A DNA stretch of 64,000 bases from DATLNM01 sp035536775 (lineage in GTDB: Bacteria; Actinomycetota; CADDZG01; WHSQ01). Below are positions 1 through 8,750 of this stretch, in pieces. Where the stretch lies: the NCBI GenBank assembly GCA_035536775.1, contig DATLNM010000014.1, positions 1 through 64,000 of the forward strand. Reading direction: 5' to 3'. The first letter of the stretch is position 1. Each line of letters opens with the position of its first letter. Below the pieces are notes generated by a model. It did not search any database. It had not been told where the DNA came from and saw only the letters and a list, made by a program, of their open reading frames with translations. Position numbers and translations under genes: made by a program.

Positions 1-75
1 CGGTCGACGTCGACCGCGCGCTCGCGCGCTGCTTTCGATCCGTCACTGAGTCGGATCGATCTTGCCGTCCTCAGC

Positions 76-414
76 TCAGAGAGCGTCGTGGCCCTTCTCC
101 CCGGTTCGGATCCGTACGACCTGCTCGGCGGGAATTACCCAGACCTTGCCGTCGCCGATCGAGTCGGTGCGAGCCGAAGTCACGATCGCCTTGACGATCT
201 CGTCGGCTTGGTCATCGTCGACCAGGATCTCGAGACGCGTCTTGGGCAAGAAGTCCACCTGGTACTCGGCTCCCCTGTAGACCTCGGTGTGGCCGCGCTG
301 CCTGCCGAAGCCCCGGGCATCCGTAACGGTCATGCCTTGTATCCCGACGCCTTCCAGCGCCTCCTTCACCTCGTCCAGCTTGAACGGCTTGATAACGGCA
401 ATCACGAGTTTCAA
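76..414 (-). CDS. glnB: Nitrogen regulatory protein P-II (GlnB/GlnK)
   Basis: PII signal protein of 112 residues, the usual family length. It senses 2-oxoglutarate and ATP/ADP and controls ammonium uptake and nitrogen enzymes. The start KLVIAVIKPFKL, the T-loop RGAEYQVDFLPK with Tyr51 (the classic modification site) and the C-terminal GDGKVWVIPAEQVVRIRTGE are all visible. The start is a TTG preceded by GGGAGGCAAA, a good Shine-Dalgarno sequence that also forms the edge of a structured leader. It lies downstream of amtB on the same strand, the normal amtB-glnK order, so it probably gates that transporter. Whether Tyr51 is uridylylated or adenylylated cannot be told. Confidence 0.96.
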   Translation of the reverse strand: MKLVIAVIKPFKLDEVKEALEGVGIQGMTVTDARGFGRQRGHTEVYRGAEYQVDFLPKTRLEILVDDDQADEIVKAIVTSARTDSIGDGKVWVIPAEQVVRIRTGEKGHDAL

Positions 415-418
415 TTTG

Positions 419-510
419 CCTCCCTCCGGGTCGTCGTCCTTCCGGCCGTCGACCCTGCGCCGGGAGCGCCTTGAGGCGCTCCCTCTGCACGCGATCGCGC
501 ATGACGAATC
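419..510 (-). promoter_or_regulatory. Structured leader element, copy 1 (5' of PII gene)
   Basis: Hairpins between amtB and the PII start. Read on the minus strand: a perfect 9-bp stem with a 4-nt loop (arms 462-470 and 475-483), preceded by the conserved bulge GCAGA (484-488), then a second weaker hairpin with arms 450-455 and 428-433, whose 3' edge CCGGAGGGAGG is the Shine-Dalgarno sequence. Order and linker sequences match the copies near 14.3, 26.2, 27.9 and 29.4 kb. I do not recognise it as a known riboswitch. It may instead be a dispersed repeat that carries a ribosome-binding site. Confidence 0.5.
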
Positions 511-544
511 AAACAGTCACCGAGTTGGTACGCATGGCGATCGC

Positions 545-1864
545 TCAAGCCTCGCTCCCTTGGGTCACGCGGACGGGGGAGGGGGCGTGGGCCGGTGCGT
601 GCGCCGTCATCGCATGGGGGGTCGAGAACCCTCCGCCTTCGGCGAACGCGTAGCCGGCTTCGGAGTGCTGGGTGATGTCGAGACCGGCGATCTCTTCTTC
701 CTCGGTCACGCGCAGCCCGATCGTTGCATCGATGAGCTTCAGCAGTACGAAGCTCGCGATGAAGGAGAACGCGAGGGTCACCCCGATCGCGATCGCTTGC
801 TTTCCGAGGAGTGCGAGCCCGCCACCTGCAAGGAGGCCGTCGGCCCCAGCCGAGTTGAAAGCAACGTCGGCGAACACACCGGTGAGGAGAGCTCCAACGA
901 TGCCGCCGACCATGTGAACACCGACGACGTCAAGCGAGTCGTCGTACCCGAAACGGAACTTGAATCGAACCGCGTAGGCGCACACGATCCCGCCGACGAG
1001 GCCGATCGCGATCGCGGCCACGGGACCAACGAAGCCGGCCGCCGGAGTGATGGCAACGAGTCCAGCGACACCACCCGACGCGACCCCGAGGGTGGTGGGC
1101 TTCTTCTCTTTGAGCGCATCGATGATCGCCCACCCGCACGCCCCGGCTGCTGCGCCGAGGTTGGTCGCGAGGAACGCGGAGCCTGCCAGGCCGTTCGCGC
1201 CCAACGCACTGCCTGCGTTGAAGCCGAACCATCCGAACCACAGGATCCCGGTGCCGAGGATCGTCATCGTCAGGTTGTGGGGGACGAAGGCTTCCTTGCC
1301 GAAGCCCCTGCGCTTCCCGATCACGAGGACAGCTGCAAGAGCGGCGATACCGGCGTTGATGTGGACGACCGTTCCGCCGGCGAAGTCCAGCGCGCCGAGC
1401 TCACGGATCCAACCGCCCGGAGCCCACACCCAGTGCGCTACCGGAGCGTAGATGAGGAGCAACCACAAGCCCGTGAATACGGCGTAGCCCGAGAACTTGA
1501 TCCTCTCGGCGAACGCGCCCGTGATCAGAGCAGGGGTGATGATCGCGAACATCATCTGGAACGTCGCGAATAGCGAGTGGGGGATCGTTGGAGCGAGATC
1601 TGCGTTCGGCTCGGCACCAACGCCCGAGAATCCGAGATAGTCGAGCCCGCCGATGAGCCCGCCCTTGTCGGGGCCGAACGCGAGTGTGTAGCCGATGAGC
1701 ACCCATAGGACAGAGACGAGGCCCAGGGCGAAGATGCTTTGCATCAGGGTTGCCAAGACGTTCTTCGTCCGCACCATGCCGCCGTAGAACAGCGCGAGGC
1801 CCGGCACCATGAACATGACCAGCGCGGAGGCAACCAGGACGAACGCGGTATCGCCTGTATCCAT
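545..1864 (-). CDS. amtB: Ammonium transporter Amt/AmtB
   Basis: Ammonium channel of the Amt family, 439 residues, about 11 membrane helices. It starts with the typical MDTGDTAFVLVASALVMFMVPGLALFYGGMVR segment; GGTVVHINAGIAALAAV (the first pore His region), GCGWAIID and the FGYDDSLDVVGVHMVGGIVGALLTGVFA block with the second pore His follow. The ATG is preceded by AAGGGAGCAC. A cytoplasmic tail of about 40 residues is His-, Ala- and Pro-rich. The PII gene follows about 130 nt downstream on the same strand, implying control by PII binding to the cytoplasmic face. A 9-bp hairpin sits just upstream of the Shine-Dalgarno sequence. Confidence 0.96.
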   Translation of the reverse strand: MDTGDTAFVLVASALVMFMVPGLALFYGGMVRTKNVLATLMQSIFALGLVSVLWVLIGYTLAFGPDKGGLIGGLDYLGFSGVGAEPNADLAPTIPHSLFATFQMMFAIITPALITGAFAERIKFSGYAVFTGLWLLLIYAPVAHWVWAPGGWIRELGALDFAGGTVVHINAGIAALAAVLVIGKRRGFGKEAFVPHNLTMTILGTGILWFGWFGFNAGSALGANGLAGSAFLATNLGAAAGACGWAIIDALKEKKPTTLGVASGGVAGLVAITPAAGFVGPVAAIAIGLVGGIVCAYAVRFKFRFGYDDSLDVVGVHMVGGIVGALLTGVFADVAFNSAGADGLLAGGGLALLGKQAIAIGVTLAFSFIASFVLLKLIDATIGLRVTEEEEIAGLDITQHSEAGYAFAEGGGFSTPHAMTAHAPAHAPSPVRVTQGSEA

Positions 1865-1877
1865 GTGCTCCCTTTCG

Positions 1878-1906
1878 TTTGACGACGGTCGGGGAAGGTC
1901 GTCAAA
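1878..1906 (-). promoter_or_regulatory. Hairpin in the amtB leader
   Basis: Perfect 9-bp inverted repeat TTTGACGAC/GTCGTCAAA with an 11-nt spacer, ending about 5 nt before the AAGGGAG Shine-Dalgarno sequence of amtB. It could be a protein operator or a translation-controlling hairpin tied to nitrogen status. No T-run follows it, so it is not an obvious terminator. Confidence 0.45.
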
Positions 1907-2006
1907 GGTCTATGGGAGGTACGTTTCCAGAGTGTTTCGTGGCCGTTTCCCGGCCGTAACAATCCATCCACAGGTCCCGCGACCCACCTCCGGCTAATCT
2001 CTCGGG

Positions 2007-2810
2007 GTGAGTGCTGTAAAGGTCGACAAGGGCGAAGCTCTCTCCGCGGCGGGCGATGCCGTCGAACGCTTCGTCGCCCTCCTCAGGACCGCGAGCGATC
2101 CGGCTTCACTGGCGGTGGGGACGTGGACGGCGGCGGATGTGGCGTGCCATTTCGCCCATACCCTCGAACGCAACGTTGCCGGAGCTCAGGGGCTCGGCTT
2201 TCCGGGTGAGACGATCGAAACGATCAACCTTTACAACGACTCGTACCTGAAGCTGGACCCCGAACGCGACCTCGATGTCCTCGCGACCAAGATCGAGCAC
2301 GAGTTCGCGGAGCTCGCGCGGGTCCTACAGGATCGCGACGGTGACGAGATCGTGCCCTGGTATGGAGACATCCCTGTCCCTTTGACGACGCTACCCGGCG
2401 TGATGCTCAGTGAGAGCGAGATTCACGGTCTGGATGTCGCGCGCTCCCAAGGGATGGCGTGGAGGATCCCGCGGCGGAACGCCAACCTGATCTTCGAGTC
2501 AGCGTTGCCGCTTGTTCCACACTTCGTCGATCGTGAGGCCGCGGCGGGTGTGAATGCGGTCTTTCAGATCAGTTTGCGCGGCGGATCGCCCGTGCGATTC
2601 GTTTTCGAGGATGGGACTGTCGAGGTGATGGCTGCGGAAGCGGGGGCGCGAAGGCCCGATGTGCGCATATCAGCGGACCCGGTGGACTTCATCCTCGTGT
2701 CCTATGGGCGGATCGGTCAGTGGGGACCGATCCTGAAAGGGAAGATCTTTGCGTGGGGCCGTAAGCCTCTGCTCGCGCTCAAGCTCACTTCGATGCTCGA
2801 CGCTCCATAG
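2007..2810 (+). CDS. DinB/MDMPI-type metal-binding protein with SCP2 domain
   Basis: 267 residues. The N-terminal half has the pattern of the mycothiol-dependent maleylpyruvate isomerase/DinB superfamily (WTAADVACHFAHTLERN near residue 40, helical, metal-binding His), and the C-terminal half (about residues 175-267) resembles an SCP2 sterol-carrier-like domain (VRFVFEDGTVEVM ... PDVRISADPVDFILVSYGR). Such proteins usually act as mycothiol-dependent transferases or isomerases; the exact substrate is unknown. The GTG start lies exactly 6 nt after TAATCT (1995-2000), so the mRNA is probably leaderless. It is divergent from amtB. Confidence 0.8.
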   Translation: MSAVKVDKGEALSAAGDAVERFVALLRTASDPASLAVGTWTAADVACHFAHTLERNVAGAQGLGFPGETIETINLYNDSYLKLDPERDLDVLATKIEHEFAELARVLQDRDGDEIVPWYGDIPVPLTTLPGVMLSESEIHGLDVARSQGMAWRIPRRNANLIFESALPLVPHFVDREAAAGVNAVFQISLRGGSPVRFVFEDGTVEVMAAEAGARRPDVRISADPVDFILVSYGRIGQWGPILKGKIFAWGRKPLLALKLTSMLDAP

Positions 2811-2826
2811 AGAGCGTTCCCGGACC

Positions 2827-3951
2827 TCAGGAGAGCTTGATGACTTTCTCGCCGGCGAGATTCTTCTTGCTTTGTGCCGGCCAGAGCACCCTGTAGGTGC
2901 CGCGCTCGCATTGGGGCATGACGACCATGAACCGAGATCGCTTGTTGAGCTTGGCCTGGTCCAGGGTTTTGTAGCTCTTCCCGGCGCGCCGCTGCAGCAG
3001 CACGTTCGTTCGCTTGTGGTTCGGAGCCACTGAGCCGGTGAAACGCTGCGGGGCGACGCAGGACGTGATGCCTTTAACGCGCACCCTCGCTGTTATCAAG
3101 ACGTTCTCAGGGCCTGCGACGCGGCCGTTGCAACCGGCGCTGCGCGCGCTCGCGGTGTACGAGGCGCTCTTAGGTGAACGCAACCTGATCTCCCAGGTCC
3201 CGGCGCTGCCGGCGAGGATGGAATCGTCTTCGACCCTGTATCTCTTGTTCCCGAGCACGCGCTTCTTGATCGTGACGACGAACGGCCCGCTGCAACCCGG
3301 ATCTGGGTCAACGCGCCCGCTGAGAGTGAAAGGTTTGTTGTAGCCGGTGCGGGTCGGACGCGCCGCGAGTGTGGTGCCGACCGTCCCGCCGCCCGGGCCC
3401 GCTGTTGTGCTCCCCGTCCCGCCTGTGCCGCCTCCGGGTGTAGCGCGGCCGGTGGCGGTCGGACTACTGCCCCCGGAGGGACCCCCTCCGGGCCCTGTCA
3501 CGACGAGGACGAAAGTCGTCCCGCCTCCGACAGATTGATTGATCACGATCCACGCCGTGCCGGCAGGAACCGGCCCGCCCTCATCGGGAGCTGCGGTCGC
3601 GAGCTGCTCGATGAACGCACACGCGGCGTCGTAGAACGCGAGGTCGAGATCGTAAGCAGGTGCGAGGCTGTCACCCGTCACCTGAGCCGTGGCGGAGCCG
3701 TCTCCGAATGCCGCGGGCAGCTCGACGACGTACCCATCGAGACCCTGGGACGCGGGGACGGCGCAATTCGCTATGAACTCGTTCTCGGTCACACCGCCGA
3801 CCGTTCCGGCAGCGGGGTTCATGCCGTCGATGCTGCCTGTCGCTTCGAACGTCTCGGCTCGGGCGCGCGGCAACGCGACGACCGACAGCGCAAGGACGAG
3901 GAAGAGTCCCACAGCGACGCGGTCGGGACGAGTGAAGGTCGACCGGATCAT
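2827..3951 (-). CDS. Secreted protein with Gly/Thr/Pro linker and tandem Ig-like domains
   Basis: 374 residues from an ATG preceded by AGGGGGCTAC; an in-frame start 34 codons upstream is less likely because the signal peptide begins at MIRSTFTRPDRVAVGLFL. After the signal sequence (cleavage near ARA-ET) comes a domain of about 120 residues, a low-complexity Gly/Thr/Pro linker, and a C-terminal region with two beta-sandwich-like units (FTLSGRVDP ... and RFTGSVAPN ...). The same pair of units appears in the protein cut off at the right edge of the window (63062-64000). No enzymatic motif is visible. Likely an extracellular or cell-envelope protein of unknown role. Confidence 0.75.
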   Translation of the reverse strand: MIRSTFTRPDRVAVGLFLVLALSVVALPRARAETFEATGSIDGMNPAAGTVGGVTENEFIANCAVPASQGLDGYVVELPAAFGDGSATAQVTGDSLAPAYDLDLAFYDAACAFIEQLATAAPDEGGPVPAGTAWIVINQSVGGGTTFVLVVTGPGGGPSGGSSPTATGRATPGGGTGGTGSTTAGPGGGTVGTTLAARPTRTGYNKPFTLSGRVDPDPGCSGPFVVTIKKRVLGNKRYRVEDDSILAGSAGTWEIRLRSPKSASYTASARSAGCNGRVAGPENVLITARVRVKGITSCVAPQRFTGSVAPNHKRTNVLLQRRAGKSYKTLDQAKLNKRSRFMVVMPQCERGTYRVLWPAQSKKNLAGEKVIKLS

Positions 3952-4095
3952 GTAGCCCCCTGTGTCTCTGGTAGCTCGCTCACGAGCTGCTCGTTGTGGT
4001 GTGGTTCGCGCTGCGTCCGGCCGTGTCGAAACCTCGCTGCGCCTAACAGTCACCCTACAGCGAGGCGAGCATCCTTCGACCGGAGTAGCGCGCTT

Positions 4096-4767
4096 TCAGA
4101 GCAGTGCGGCGGCAGTCTCATCCACCCATACCTGGACATTTGGATGGTCGGCGAGGATCCGAGCGGGACACGCGATCGGAAACTCGTCGGGCGACAGCGC
4201 GCGTTGAAGTGCGTCGGCCTTCTCGGCGCCGGTCGTGATGATCATGATCTCCTTCGCCGACGACAGCGCGCGCGGTGTGAGCGTCAAGCCTCTGAGCCCG
4301 TCGGGGCGATCGACGGCCGCGCACAGTTTGAACTCTTCCTCCAGCAGCGGGCTGTCGGGGAACACTCCTGCAACGTGTGCGTCGCCACCTAGACCGAGCA
4401 ACATGAGGTCGAAGCCGGCCGCGACCGGCGCCGCGATCTCTTCCTGGTACCGCGCGGCTGCATCCTCCGGATCGTCCTCGCCGGCCATCCGGTGCACGAA
4501 CGGACGCGCGATCTTCGAGAACAGTCTTTGGTCGACCAACCGGTAGTTGCTCTCGGGATCGTCGGGAGGGACGCAGCGCTCGTCTGAGAAGAAGACCTGT
4601 GATCCCGCCGCGTCGAGGCCGGTTGTCGCAAGGTGTTCGTAGATCACGGCCGCTGTCCGACCTCCGGTCACGACGACCGTTCCCTCGGCCGGCCATCGCG
4701 CCGCTATCTCGGCCGCGGTCGTCGCGTGGTACTCGGATGAGGGGAGGACGTGCACGTCCCAGGTCAC
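4096..4767 (-). CDS. pgl: 6-phosphogluconolactonase
   Basis: Hydrolyses 6-phosphogluconolactone, the second step of the oxidative pentose phosphate pathway. Seen: GTVVVTGGRTAAVIYEHL, FFSDERCVPPDDPESNYRL (the signature loop), DLMLLGLGGDAHVAGVFPDS and the C-terminal ACPARILADHPNVQVWVD. I choose the GTG at 4767 because it overlaps the zwf stop as GTGA, the commonest coupling in this window, giving 223 residues; longer starts at 4800 or 4848 exist but lack a good ribosome site. Translationally coupled to zwf. Confidence 0.9.
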   Translation of the reverse strand: MTWDVHVLPSSEYHATTAAEIAARWPAEGTVVVTGGRTAAVIYEHLATTGLDAAGSQVFFSDERCVPPDDPESNYRLVDQRLFSKIARPFVHRMAGEDDPEDAAARYQEEIAAPVAAGFDLMLLGLGGDAHVAGVFPDSPLLEEEFKLCAAVDRPDGLRGLTLTPRALSSAKEIMIITTGAEKADALQRALSPDEFPIACPARILADHPNVQVWVDETAAALL

Positions 4768-6239
4768 GAGCGATCGCCCTCGGCCGTCGGGTTCTTCCAT
4801 CGACGTCCATCTCTGCGCGGCAACTCCTCCGCGGATACCGGGCCCCAAGAGCTGGAGTCATAGCTGCCGGGGCGTCCGCCTTGACTCCAATGCTCGAGGA
4901 GAGGCTCGACGACCTCCCAGGCTTCCTCGATCTCGTCGGCGCGCGTGAACAAGGTCGCGTCACCCAGCATGCAGTCGAGCAACAAACGCTCGTAGGCCTC
5001 CGGCGTCCCGGATCCGAAATCCGACCCGTAGTCGAACTCCATATCGACGGTCCTGACCTCGACCTCGGCTCCGGGGACCTTGGTGCCGAACGTCAGCGAG
5101 ATGCCCTCGTCGGGCTGGATCCTGATCACGAGGACGTTCGGTTCGAGCTCCTCCACCGCGGTCTTGGCGAATAGAAGATGGGGAACGGACTGGAATTGGA
5201 TGGCGATCTCGGTCGCCTTCGACGGGAGCTTCTTCCCGGTGCGAACGTAGAAGGGGACCCCCGCCCACCGCCAGTTGTCGATAAGCAGCTTCACTGCGAC
5301 GAAGGTCTCCGTCGACGAGCGAGCGTCGACATCCCGCTCTTCCCTGTAACCGTTGTACTGGCCCCTCGCCGCAACTGTCCCAACGTCTGCGAGGGGCCAT
5401 CGCCGGACCGCGCGCAGGATCTGCACCTTCTCGTCGCGGATCGCGTCGGCGTCCCATGCGACCGGAGGTTCCATCGCGACGAGGGCGAGGAGCTGAAGCA
5501 GATGGTTCTGTGCGACGTCGCGCAGCGCGCCGGTCGATTCGTAGAAACCCGCCCGGTCGCCCACGCCGATGTCCTCGGCGACGGTGATCTGGACGTTGTC
5601 TACATAGCGCCGGTTCCAGATCGGCTCGAAGATCGCGTTCGCGAACCGAAAGACGAGCAGGTTCTGCACCGTTTCCTTGCCGAGGTAGTGGTCGATCCGG
5701 AAGATCTGATCTTCGGAGAAGCAATGACTGAGAGTCGCATTCAGCTCGTGCGCGGACGCGAGGTCGCGCCCGAACGGTTTCTCGACCACGAGACGATGCC
5801 AGCCGTCGGTTCTGGTGAGCTTCGCGGCGGCCAGCCCCTTAGCGATGACCGGGAAGAACGAGGGGACCGTCGCGAGGTACCAGACACGGTTGCCTGCCGT
5901 GCCGTGTTCGTTGTCCATCTCTTCGAGCTTGGTCTTCAGGCTCTCGAACGAGCTCGGGTCGGTAACGTCACCTTGTACGTAGAAGACCCTCGACGCGAAC
6001 TCGTTCCAGTTGTCCTCGTTGGGTTCCGTCCGAGAGTGCTCCGCGAGGTCTTCTCGCAGTTGTTTGCGGAACGCGTCGTCGGAGAACTCAGTGCGCGCCA
6101 TGCCGAGCGTGACCGTCTCCTCGGGGATCAGACCGTCGATGTAGAGGTTGTGTAGCGCCGGCCCCAACTTGCGACCCGTCAGGTCACCGGACGCGCCGAA
6201 GATAACGACGACGCATGGATCGGGGATCCCGCGCTTCAC
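4764..6239 (-). CDS. zwf: Glucose-6-phosphate 1-dehydrogenase
   Basis: First enzyme of the oxidative pentose phosphate pathway, 491 residues, normal length. The dinucleotide motif GASGDLTGRK (15-24), VEKPFG (152-157) and the active-site stretch RIDHYLGKETVQN (181-193) with the substrate Lys and catalytic His region are intact. GTG start. It follows an alpha/beta hydrolase by 22 nt and overlaps pgl by 4 nt, so the three probably form one transcript. 6-Phosphogluconate dehydrogenase is encoded separately at 32.5 kb. Confidence 0.96.
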   Translation of the reverse strand: MKRGIPDPCVVVIFGASGDLTGRKLGPALHNLYIDGLIPEETVTLGMARTEFSDDAFRKQLREDLAEHSRTEPNEDNWNEFASRVFYVQGDVTDPSSFESLKTKLEEMDNEHGTAGNRVWYLATVPSFFPVIAKGLAAAKLTRTDGWHRLVVEKPFGRDLASAHELNATLSHCFSEDQIFRIDHYLGKETVQNLLVFRFANAIFEPIWNRRYVDNVQITVAEDIGVGDRAGFYESTGALRDVAQNHLLQLLALVAMEPPVAWDADAIRDEKVQILRAVRRWPLADVGTVAARGQYNGYREERDVDARSSTETFVAVKLLIDNWRWAGVPFYVRTGKKLPSKATEIAIQFQSVPHLLFAKTAVEELEPNVLVIRIQPDEGISLTFGTKVPGAEVEVRTVDMEFDYGSDFGSGTPEAYERLLLDCMLGDATLFTRADEIEEAWEVVEPLLEHWSQGGRPGSYDSSSWGPVSAEELPRRDGRRWKNPTAEGDRS

Positions 6240-6261
6240 GCGTTGAGGTCGCTGAAGTCGC

Positions 6262-7068
6262 TCACGCCCACACTTCGTCGAGGAAGTCGGCGACCCGATC
6301 CGACAGACGGTTCGGGGGGAACCTCAGCTCCAAGAACGAGCTCGAGCGCACGAGCTCGCCGTTCGGCAGCTCGCGCGACAGCGTTTCGGCATCGGTGAAC
6401 GGATGCAGGATGTCGCGCTCGTGACCCATGATGAGCGCAGGCTGGTCGATCTTCGGACGGTCGTTGGGGTGGACACACATCCTGCTCGTCAGTAGCCCCC
6501 TCAGTATCGCCGACGAGGGGATCGGATCCTGAGACATGAGGTCGAGGAGCACGTCCGTGTACAGCGCCAGACCCCTCGGGATCCTGCGAAAGCCCGCGGC
6601 CGCCCACTGGAACAACGTCGCGCCGTGCGTGTACGCGAGTGCGAGCGGCAGGAACATGGCACCGGCCGCCGGGGCCGCTTTCTCGAGCACCGGCATCTCG
6701 ATGACGAGACCCTTGACGCGCGCCGGGTAGTGATACGCGGCTTCGAGCGAAACGTTGGCGCCGAGCGACGTCCCCGCGACGATCGCCTCGGGTATGTCGA
6801 GATGGTCGAGCAGGCCGACGACCTGCCGGCTGAAGATGTCCATCGCGTAGTGCCGCGACTCAGGTGGGCGGTCGCTTTCTCCGTGACCGAGGAGATCGAT
6901 GAGGATCACCCGGTTGCCGCGATCGGCGAGCGCGTCGGCAAGCGGGACATGATGCTTGCGCGGGAGGAGCAGGCCGTGGATGAGGACTATCGGGCGCGCC
7001 GCCGCTCCCTGCTTACGACCTCGCTGGTCGAACGCGATCTTGAAGCCTTCGTAACCGAACGTTGGCAT
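6262..7068 (-). CDS. Alpha/beta hydrolase
   Basis: 268 residues with the alpha/beta-hydrolase landmarks: IVLIHGLLLPRKH (oxyanion region), DLLGHGESDRPPE, the nucleophile elbow GTSLGAN near residue 100, and acid and His positions in the last third (MGHERDILHPFTDAE). The substrate is unknown. The start lies 7 nt after TAGGGT on the minus strand, suggesting a leaderless transcript that heads the zwf-pgl group. Confidence 0.85.
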   Translation of the reverse strand: MPTFGYEGFKIAFDQRGRKQGAAARPIVLIHGLLLPRKHHVPLADALADRGNRVILIDLLGHGESDRPPESRHYAMDIFSRQVVGLLDHLDIPEAIVAGTSLGANVSLEAAYHYPARVKGLVIEMPVLEKAAPAAGAMFLPLALAYTHGATLFQWAAAGFRRIPRGLALYTDVLLDLMSQDPIPSSAILRGLLTSRMCVHPNDRPKIDQPALIMGHERDILHPFTDAETLSRELPNGELVRSSSFLELRFPPNRLSDRVADFLDEVWA

Positions 7069-7094
7069 GCCTGTAACCCTAAATCCACAGAGCG

Positions 7095-8480
7095 CTATCG
7101 GGAGCGGTTGGCCGCCGCGGGGTTGTCGACGAATGCGATCGGCGCGTCCTTGCCGTGGATGGTTTCAGCCTCGGCTATCGCGGCCTCGATCGTGGTTGCC
7201 GAGCCGAACCCGCAGTGTTCCGGAATCGCGGGATCCTCTGCGCCGGCGATGATGACGCGGCCCGCGTGCCGCAAGCGCTTCAGCGGATAGAGCGCCATCA
7301 CAGCATGGACCGGATGGAACGAGTACCCCGTTCGGTAGCGCTCGATCAAGGCTTCGTCCGCAGCGAGCTCAGGTTCGAAGCTTGAGCGCGCCTCGTCCGG
7401 GTCGCGAGTGACCGGCAGAACCCGCTCCCACACCACCGGATAGCTCGCATGATGGCTGTGGTCCCAGCGCTCACGCGCGGGCGTGGCCATCACGACCGTG
7501 CACCCCGGCGCTCCCAGGGCTTGGATCATCCCTCCCAGGTAACCGAGTCCCGTCGAGATGAGGTCGAGGATCGGGTTCCCGTGGGAGAAGGCGGCATAGG
7601 GGCTCCAATCCGGGACCCCGTAGACGACGATCGAGGCTTTCTCTTCCGTCAACGAGCGGCGCTCTGGCATGACCGTGCGCAATCGATCGAGCGCCGCCGA
7701 ACGGGTCGCGCCGACGGTGCCGCCGTAGACATCGTGGACCATGAACGGATTGGCGAGCACCGTCTCGAGCTTGAACACACGATGCTCTCCAAGGTTCGCA
7801 TCCACCACGGCGCCCATCTCGTCGAGGATCGCGTGCATCTTGTTGCGATCAAGAGACATCGACATGATGTCCGGCGTGTGATGCCGGTGGATCGACCGGT
7901 ACGTCGACAACCCGACGCACACCGACTTCCACCCACCCGAGAAGCCACGCACGGTTGAGCAGTTGAGATAGATAGTGAGATCAGAATCCGTCACCGCGCG
8001 ATTGAGCTCGACAGGATGCCCTGACTCGGTCGTGCCGACGGTCTCGATCGCATCCGGATCCTCGGCATCGTGACACGACAGCCGATCGGCATAACGTGCG
8101 ACGACATCGCTGCCGAGGATGTTCGCGAGCTCGTCGTGCTCGAACATGCGATGCAATGCGTTCGCGCAGATGAGCCGGATGCCGCCGTCAGGAACACCGG
8201 CTCGTTCCAACGTCCTCAGGATTAATGGCACCGCGGTCGCCCACAACGGCGCGTAACAAGGCACCGTCGGATCGTCGAACGCCAGCACAACGCGCCGCGC
8301 ACCACGCGCGAGCTCCAGAAGGGGAGGCGTATCGATAGGCGCGTCGAGCGCACTCTGAACCGTCGCGACGAGATCCTGCGTGGGCTCGAGAGGCACCGAG
8401 ATCCCCTGCGACACGACCTCCGTGCGCACCGGCAACGTCGCCGAGACAACCGAATCCCCGAACACGACTTGCCGCTCCAC
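7095..8480 (-). CDS. LarA-like (DUF2088) nickel-pincer-family protein
   Basis: 461 residues resembling lactate racemase LarA, whose nickel-pincer cofactor is bound to a Lys. Seen: VLAFDDPTVP (67-74), ANALHRMFEHDEL with His110 matching the first catalytic His, RGFSGGWKSVCVG with Lys185 matching the cofactor Lys, and a His cluster at 198-201. The position matching the second LarA His (ten residues before the Lys) reads Ser175, so the chemistry may differ. No larB, larC or larE is in the window. The GTG start is about 6 nt after CATCCT, possibly leaderless. Could racemise or epimerise another 2-hydroxy acid. Confidence 0.75.
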   Translation of the reverse strand: MERQVVFGDSVVSATLPVRTEVVSQGISVPLEPTQDLVATVQSALDAPIDTPPLLELARGARRVVLAFDDPTVPCYAPLWATAVPLILRTLERAGVPDGGIRLICANALHRMFEHDELANILGSDVVARYADRLSCHDAEDPDAIETVGTTESGHPVELNRAVTDSDLTIYLNCSTVRGFSGGWKSVCVGLSTYRSIHRHHTPDIMSMSLDRNKMHAILDEMGAVVDANLGEHRVFKLETVLANPFMVHDVYGGTVGATRSAALDRLRTVMPERRSLTEEKASIVVYGVPDWSPYAAFSHGNPILDLISTGLGYLGGMIQALGAPGCTVVMATPARERWDHSHHASYPVVWERVLPVTRDPDEARSSFEPELAADEALIERYRTGYSFHPVHAVMALYPLKRLRHAGRVIIAGAEDPAIPEHCGFGSATTIEAAIAEAETIHGKDAPIAFVDNPAAANRSR

Positions 8481-8565
8481 CCCGGCAGGATGTCACACAC
8501 AGACACCCGGCGATCTTGAAGCCTGATAGGGGACGGCGGTGCCCCACGCGGCGAGTTCCGCAGGA

Positions 8566-8587
8566 GGGTGCCGCTTCAGCGGCGCCC
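8566..8587. repeat. Compact hairpin upstream of the larA-like gene
   Basis: Ten-base arms 8566-8575 and 8578-8587 with a 2-nt loop; nine Watson-Crick pairs and one T/G position. No T-run follows on either strand. It adjoins the 54-bp direct repeats and could be a regulatory or recombination structure. Confidence 0.4.
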
Positions 8588-8592
8588 GACGA

Positions 8593-8725
8593 GGACGTGT
8601 CTGAGCATTAGCGGGGGTGACGCCGTCCCCGCCCCAGACCCAAGTTGCCCTCACGGAGTCGGGGCGTCGTCGGACGTGTCTGAGCATTAGCGGGGATGAC
8701 GCCACCCCCGCCCCAGACCCAAGTT
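8593..8725. repeat. Two 54-bp near-identical direct repeats
   Basis: Copies at 8593-8646 and 8672-8725 differ at about three positions, with a 79-bp period. Each begins GGACGTGTCTGAGCATTAGC and contains an internal short stem (GCGGGG ... CCCCGC). They fill the 317-bp gap (8481-8797) between the start of the larA-like gene and the end of the Fn3 protein gene; with the hairpin at 8566 and the terminator at 8751 this is all I see in the gap. Possibly operators for the larA-like gene or remnants of a small mobile repeat. Confidence 0.7.
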
Positions 8726-8750
8726 CCCCGGGGGTCGGACCCAAAAGAAA

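Noticed and set aside
287..1573. Long plus-strand frame antisense to PII and amtB
   Set aside because: Arg/Glu/Asp-rich composition typical of the antisense of a GC-rich gene; the minus-strand amtB reading is unambiguous.
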